Assembly: GCF_021596505.1 (NCBI RefSeq)
Contig: NZ_PJIZ01000002.1
Span: 62,001-126,000, forward strand
Source: Nostoc sp. CMAA1605
GTDB taxonomy: Bacteria > Cyanobacteriota > Cyanobacteriia > Cyanobacteriales > Nostocaceae
Reading direction: 5' to 3'
DNA: 64,000 bases
Below are positions 63,125 through 64,000 of this stretch, one piece after another. The notes under the pieces were generated by a model. It saw only the letters and a list, made by a program, of their open reading frames with translations. It was not told the DNA's origin and did not search any database. The first letter of the stretch is position 1. Each line of letters begins with the position of its first letter. The position numbers and the translations under genes are program-made.

Positions 63125-63496
63125 AGTTTTTCACCTACATTGAGGAATGGGGTTAAGGTGTAAACATATCTGGGTACAGAATGTGGTTTGATCCCCCTAA
63201 ATCCTCCTTAAAAAGCAGGGCTGTTTCATTCGCTTGTGTTGGAGATTTGTCGAGAGGATAATCTCACGCAAAGGCGCATTGCATTCGGCGAAGCCGTTCC
63301 CGAAGGGTAGACGCAAAGGAAAATCACATATTTTGAGTTGAAGGTGCAAAGATTTTTGATTAAAGTTGTGGGCTTATGCTCAATTTTTATCTCTTTGAAT
63401 CTTGCAATTTTACGCATTTTAGGGAGTGAAACAGCCCTCCCATTAGGGGGGAGGGGATTAAAACGATGGGGGATAAGGTTATAGAAATTGTGTTTA
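63125..63496. other. Spacer with GC-rich dispersed repeats
   Basis: The 372-bp spacer holds the words CGCAAAGGCGCATTGC and CGGCGAAGCCGTTCCCGAAGG (63260-63303, the kind of GC-rich palindromic repeat also seen at 7966 and 32684). CCCCCTAAATCCTCCTTAAAAAG (63189 on) and GCCCTCCCATTAGGGGGGAGGGG (63433 on) are another common intergenic repeat. A 63-codon frame at 63226-63417 is repeat-derived. No gene. Confidence 0.5.
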
Positions 63497-64000
63497 CTAA
63501 CTCAAACTACTGTTTTGTAATGCTGCATAACGTTTGGTGATGTAGCGGTTAGCGGTTTTATCTAGGATGCGTAAAATTTTTCTGACTACTCTTGAACCAA
63601 ATTGACCAACAGGCAATTTACCCACTAGGGGATTGATAATAGCCATGTTTCGCCGCCATCCCAAGCGTTTGTATTTATTTTGGAAGTATTCGTCTTCGGT
63701 GAGATTCCACTTTTCCCGTAGGCGTTGGAGGCTGGCTAGTTCCCACGCATCACTCCAGCGCAGCATATAGTAATGGATGTCTGATGCTTCTAAGGGTTTA
63801 CCTGTGACATAAGTCATCAGAGATTCTGGTTCGAGGTAAATTGTCCCGCCAGCTTCAGTTACCAAAATACACAAGTCTACGTGTTCTTTGGTGTTGAGTA
63901 GTCCCTCATCTAACAAGCCAATTTTTTGGAATATCTCTGTGCGTACCATCATGCAGTGAAATTCCGCAAGTCCAGTTTGTTGGCGTTGTAATTGAGGACG
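63497..64000 (-). CDS. Glycosyltransferase-like protein, C-terminal part (cut by window end)
   Basis: An open frame enters from the right edge: 16 codons (RPQLQRQQTGLAEFHC) precede the ATG at 63952 without a stop, so the gene extends outside the window. FHCMMVRTEIFQKIGLLDEGLLNTKEHVDLCILV has the arrangement of GT2 enzymes after the D-x-D site (acceptor-side Met/Arg segment and the ExDLC-like catalytic base). The rest is helical and basic. It belongs to the polysaccharide cluster, although 372 bp separate it from the permease. Confidence 0.75.
   Translation of the reverse strand, partial: RPQLQRQQTGLAEFHCMMVRTEIFQKIGLLDEGLLNTKEHVDLCILVTEAGGTIYLEPESLMTYVTGKPLEASDIHYYMLRWSDAWELASLQRLREKWNLTEDEYFQNKYKRLGWRRNMAIINPLVGKLPVGQFGSRVVRKILRILDKTANRYITKRYAALQNSSLS

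Overview
The window looks like chromosomal DNA of a filamentous, Nostoc/Anabaena-type cyanobacterium (Nostocales). The evidence is dense HIP1 octamers (GCGATCGC), heptanucleotide short tandem repeats in many spacers, the purD-nblS pair, a low-CO2 NDH-1 operon with CupA, and an abundance of CHAT, TPR, WD40, Uma2 and toxin-antitoxin genes. No transposase, phage gene or CRISPR array was found. All functional calls rest on reading motifs by eye; no database search was run.

Layout. 1-8 kb: a gene end, a DUF1997-type protein, an SDR-fold protein, a membrane-anchored lysozyme-like protein, a UDP-glucuronate-epimerase-like protein, purD and the photosynthesis sensor kinase nblS. 8-16 kb: AT-rich and gene-poor, with a peptidoglycan-binding protein, a TerB-dynamin-like GTPase, a coiled-coil membrane protein and small hypotheticals. 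16-25 kb: tRNA-Gln, an Hsp70-like ATPase, a Ser/Thr kinase with zinc ribbon and RDD membrane domain, ftsH, and a class IV aminotransferase (PabC-like). 25-33 kb: ackA, an uncharacterised three-gene cluster, an aromatic amino acid permease with a hairpin leader, and several very small genes, including a 37-residue membrane peptide with a near-perfect ribosome binding site. 33-36 kb: a TIR-helical-WD40 protein followed by a small zinc-ribbon membrane protein. 36-43 kb: murE with a glutaredoxin-like gene, a histidine kinase lacking its phosphoacceptor His, an ArsC/Spx-like protein, a cobalamin riboswitch upstream of a DUF1636 ferredoxin-like gene, mazG, a DUF2227 protein and tRNA-Val.

43-52.5 kb is an accessory island: BrnT/BrnA, a five-unit 21-bp array of alternating palindromic half-sites, a PIN toxin with small partner, a 1141-residue TPR-CHAT protease-like protein built from near-identical 46-residue repeats and tightly linked to two unknown genes (the last a membrane protein), a Uma2 protein and a second PIN pair. 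The CHAT operon is the best candidate for an undescribed conflict or cell-death system. 52.5-58 kb: the low-CO2 operon ndhF3-ndhD3-cupA, whose two internal spacers are filled with short tandem repeats. 58-64 kb: a small unknown pair and a polysaccharide export/glycosyltransferase cluster (Wzm/Wzt-like ABC transporter plus three GT2-type proteins, the last cut by the window end).

A mobile-looking hairpin repeat with 19-bp terminal inverted repeats is present at 21.1 kb, inverted at 32.6 kb with an internal insertion, and as a fragment at 40.5 kb. Another hairpin repeat flanks the lysozyme-like gene on both sides.
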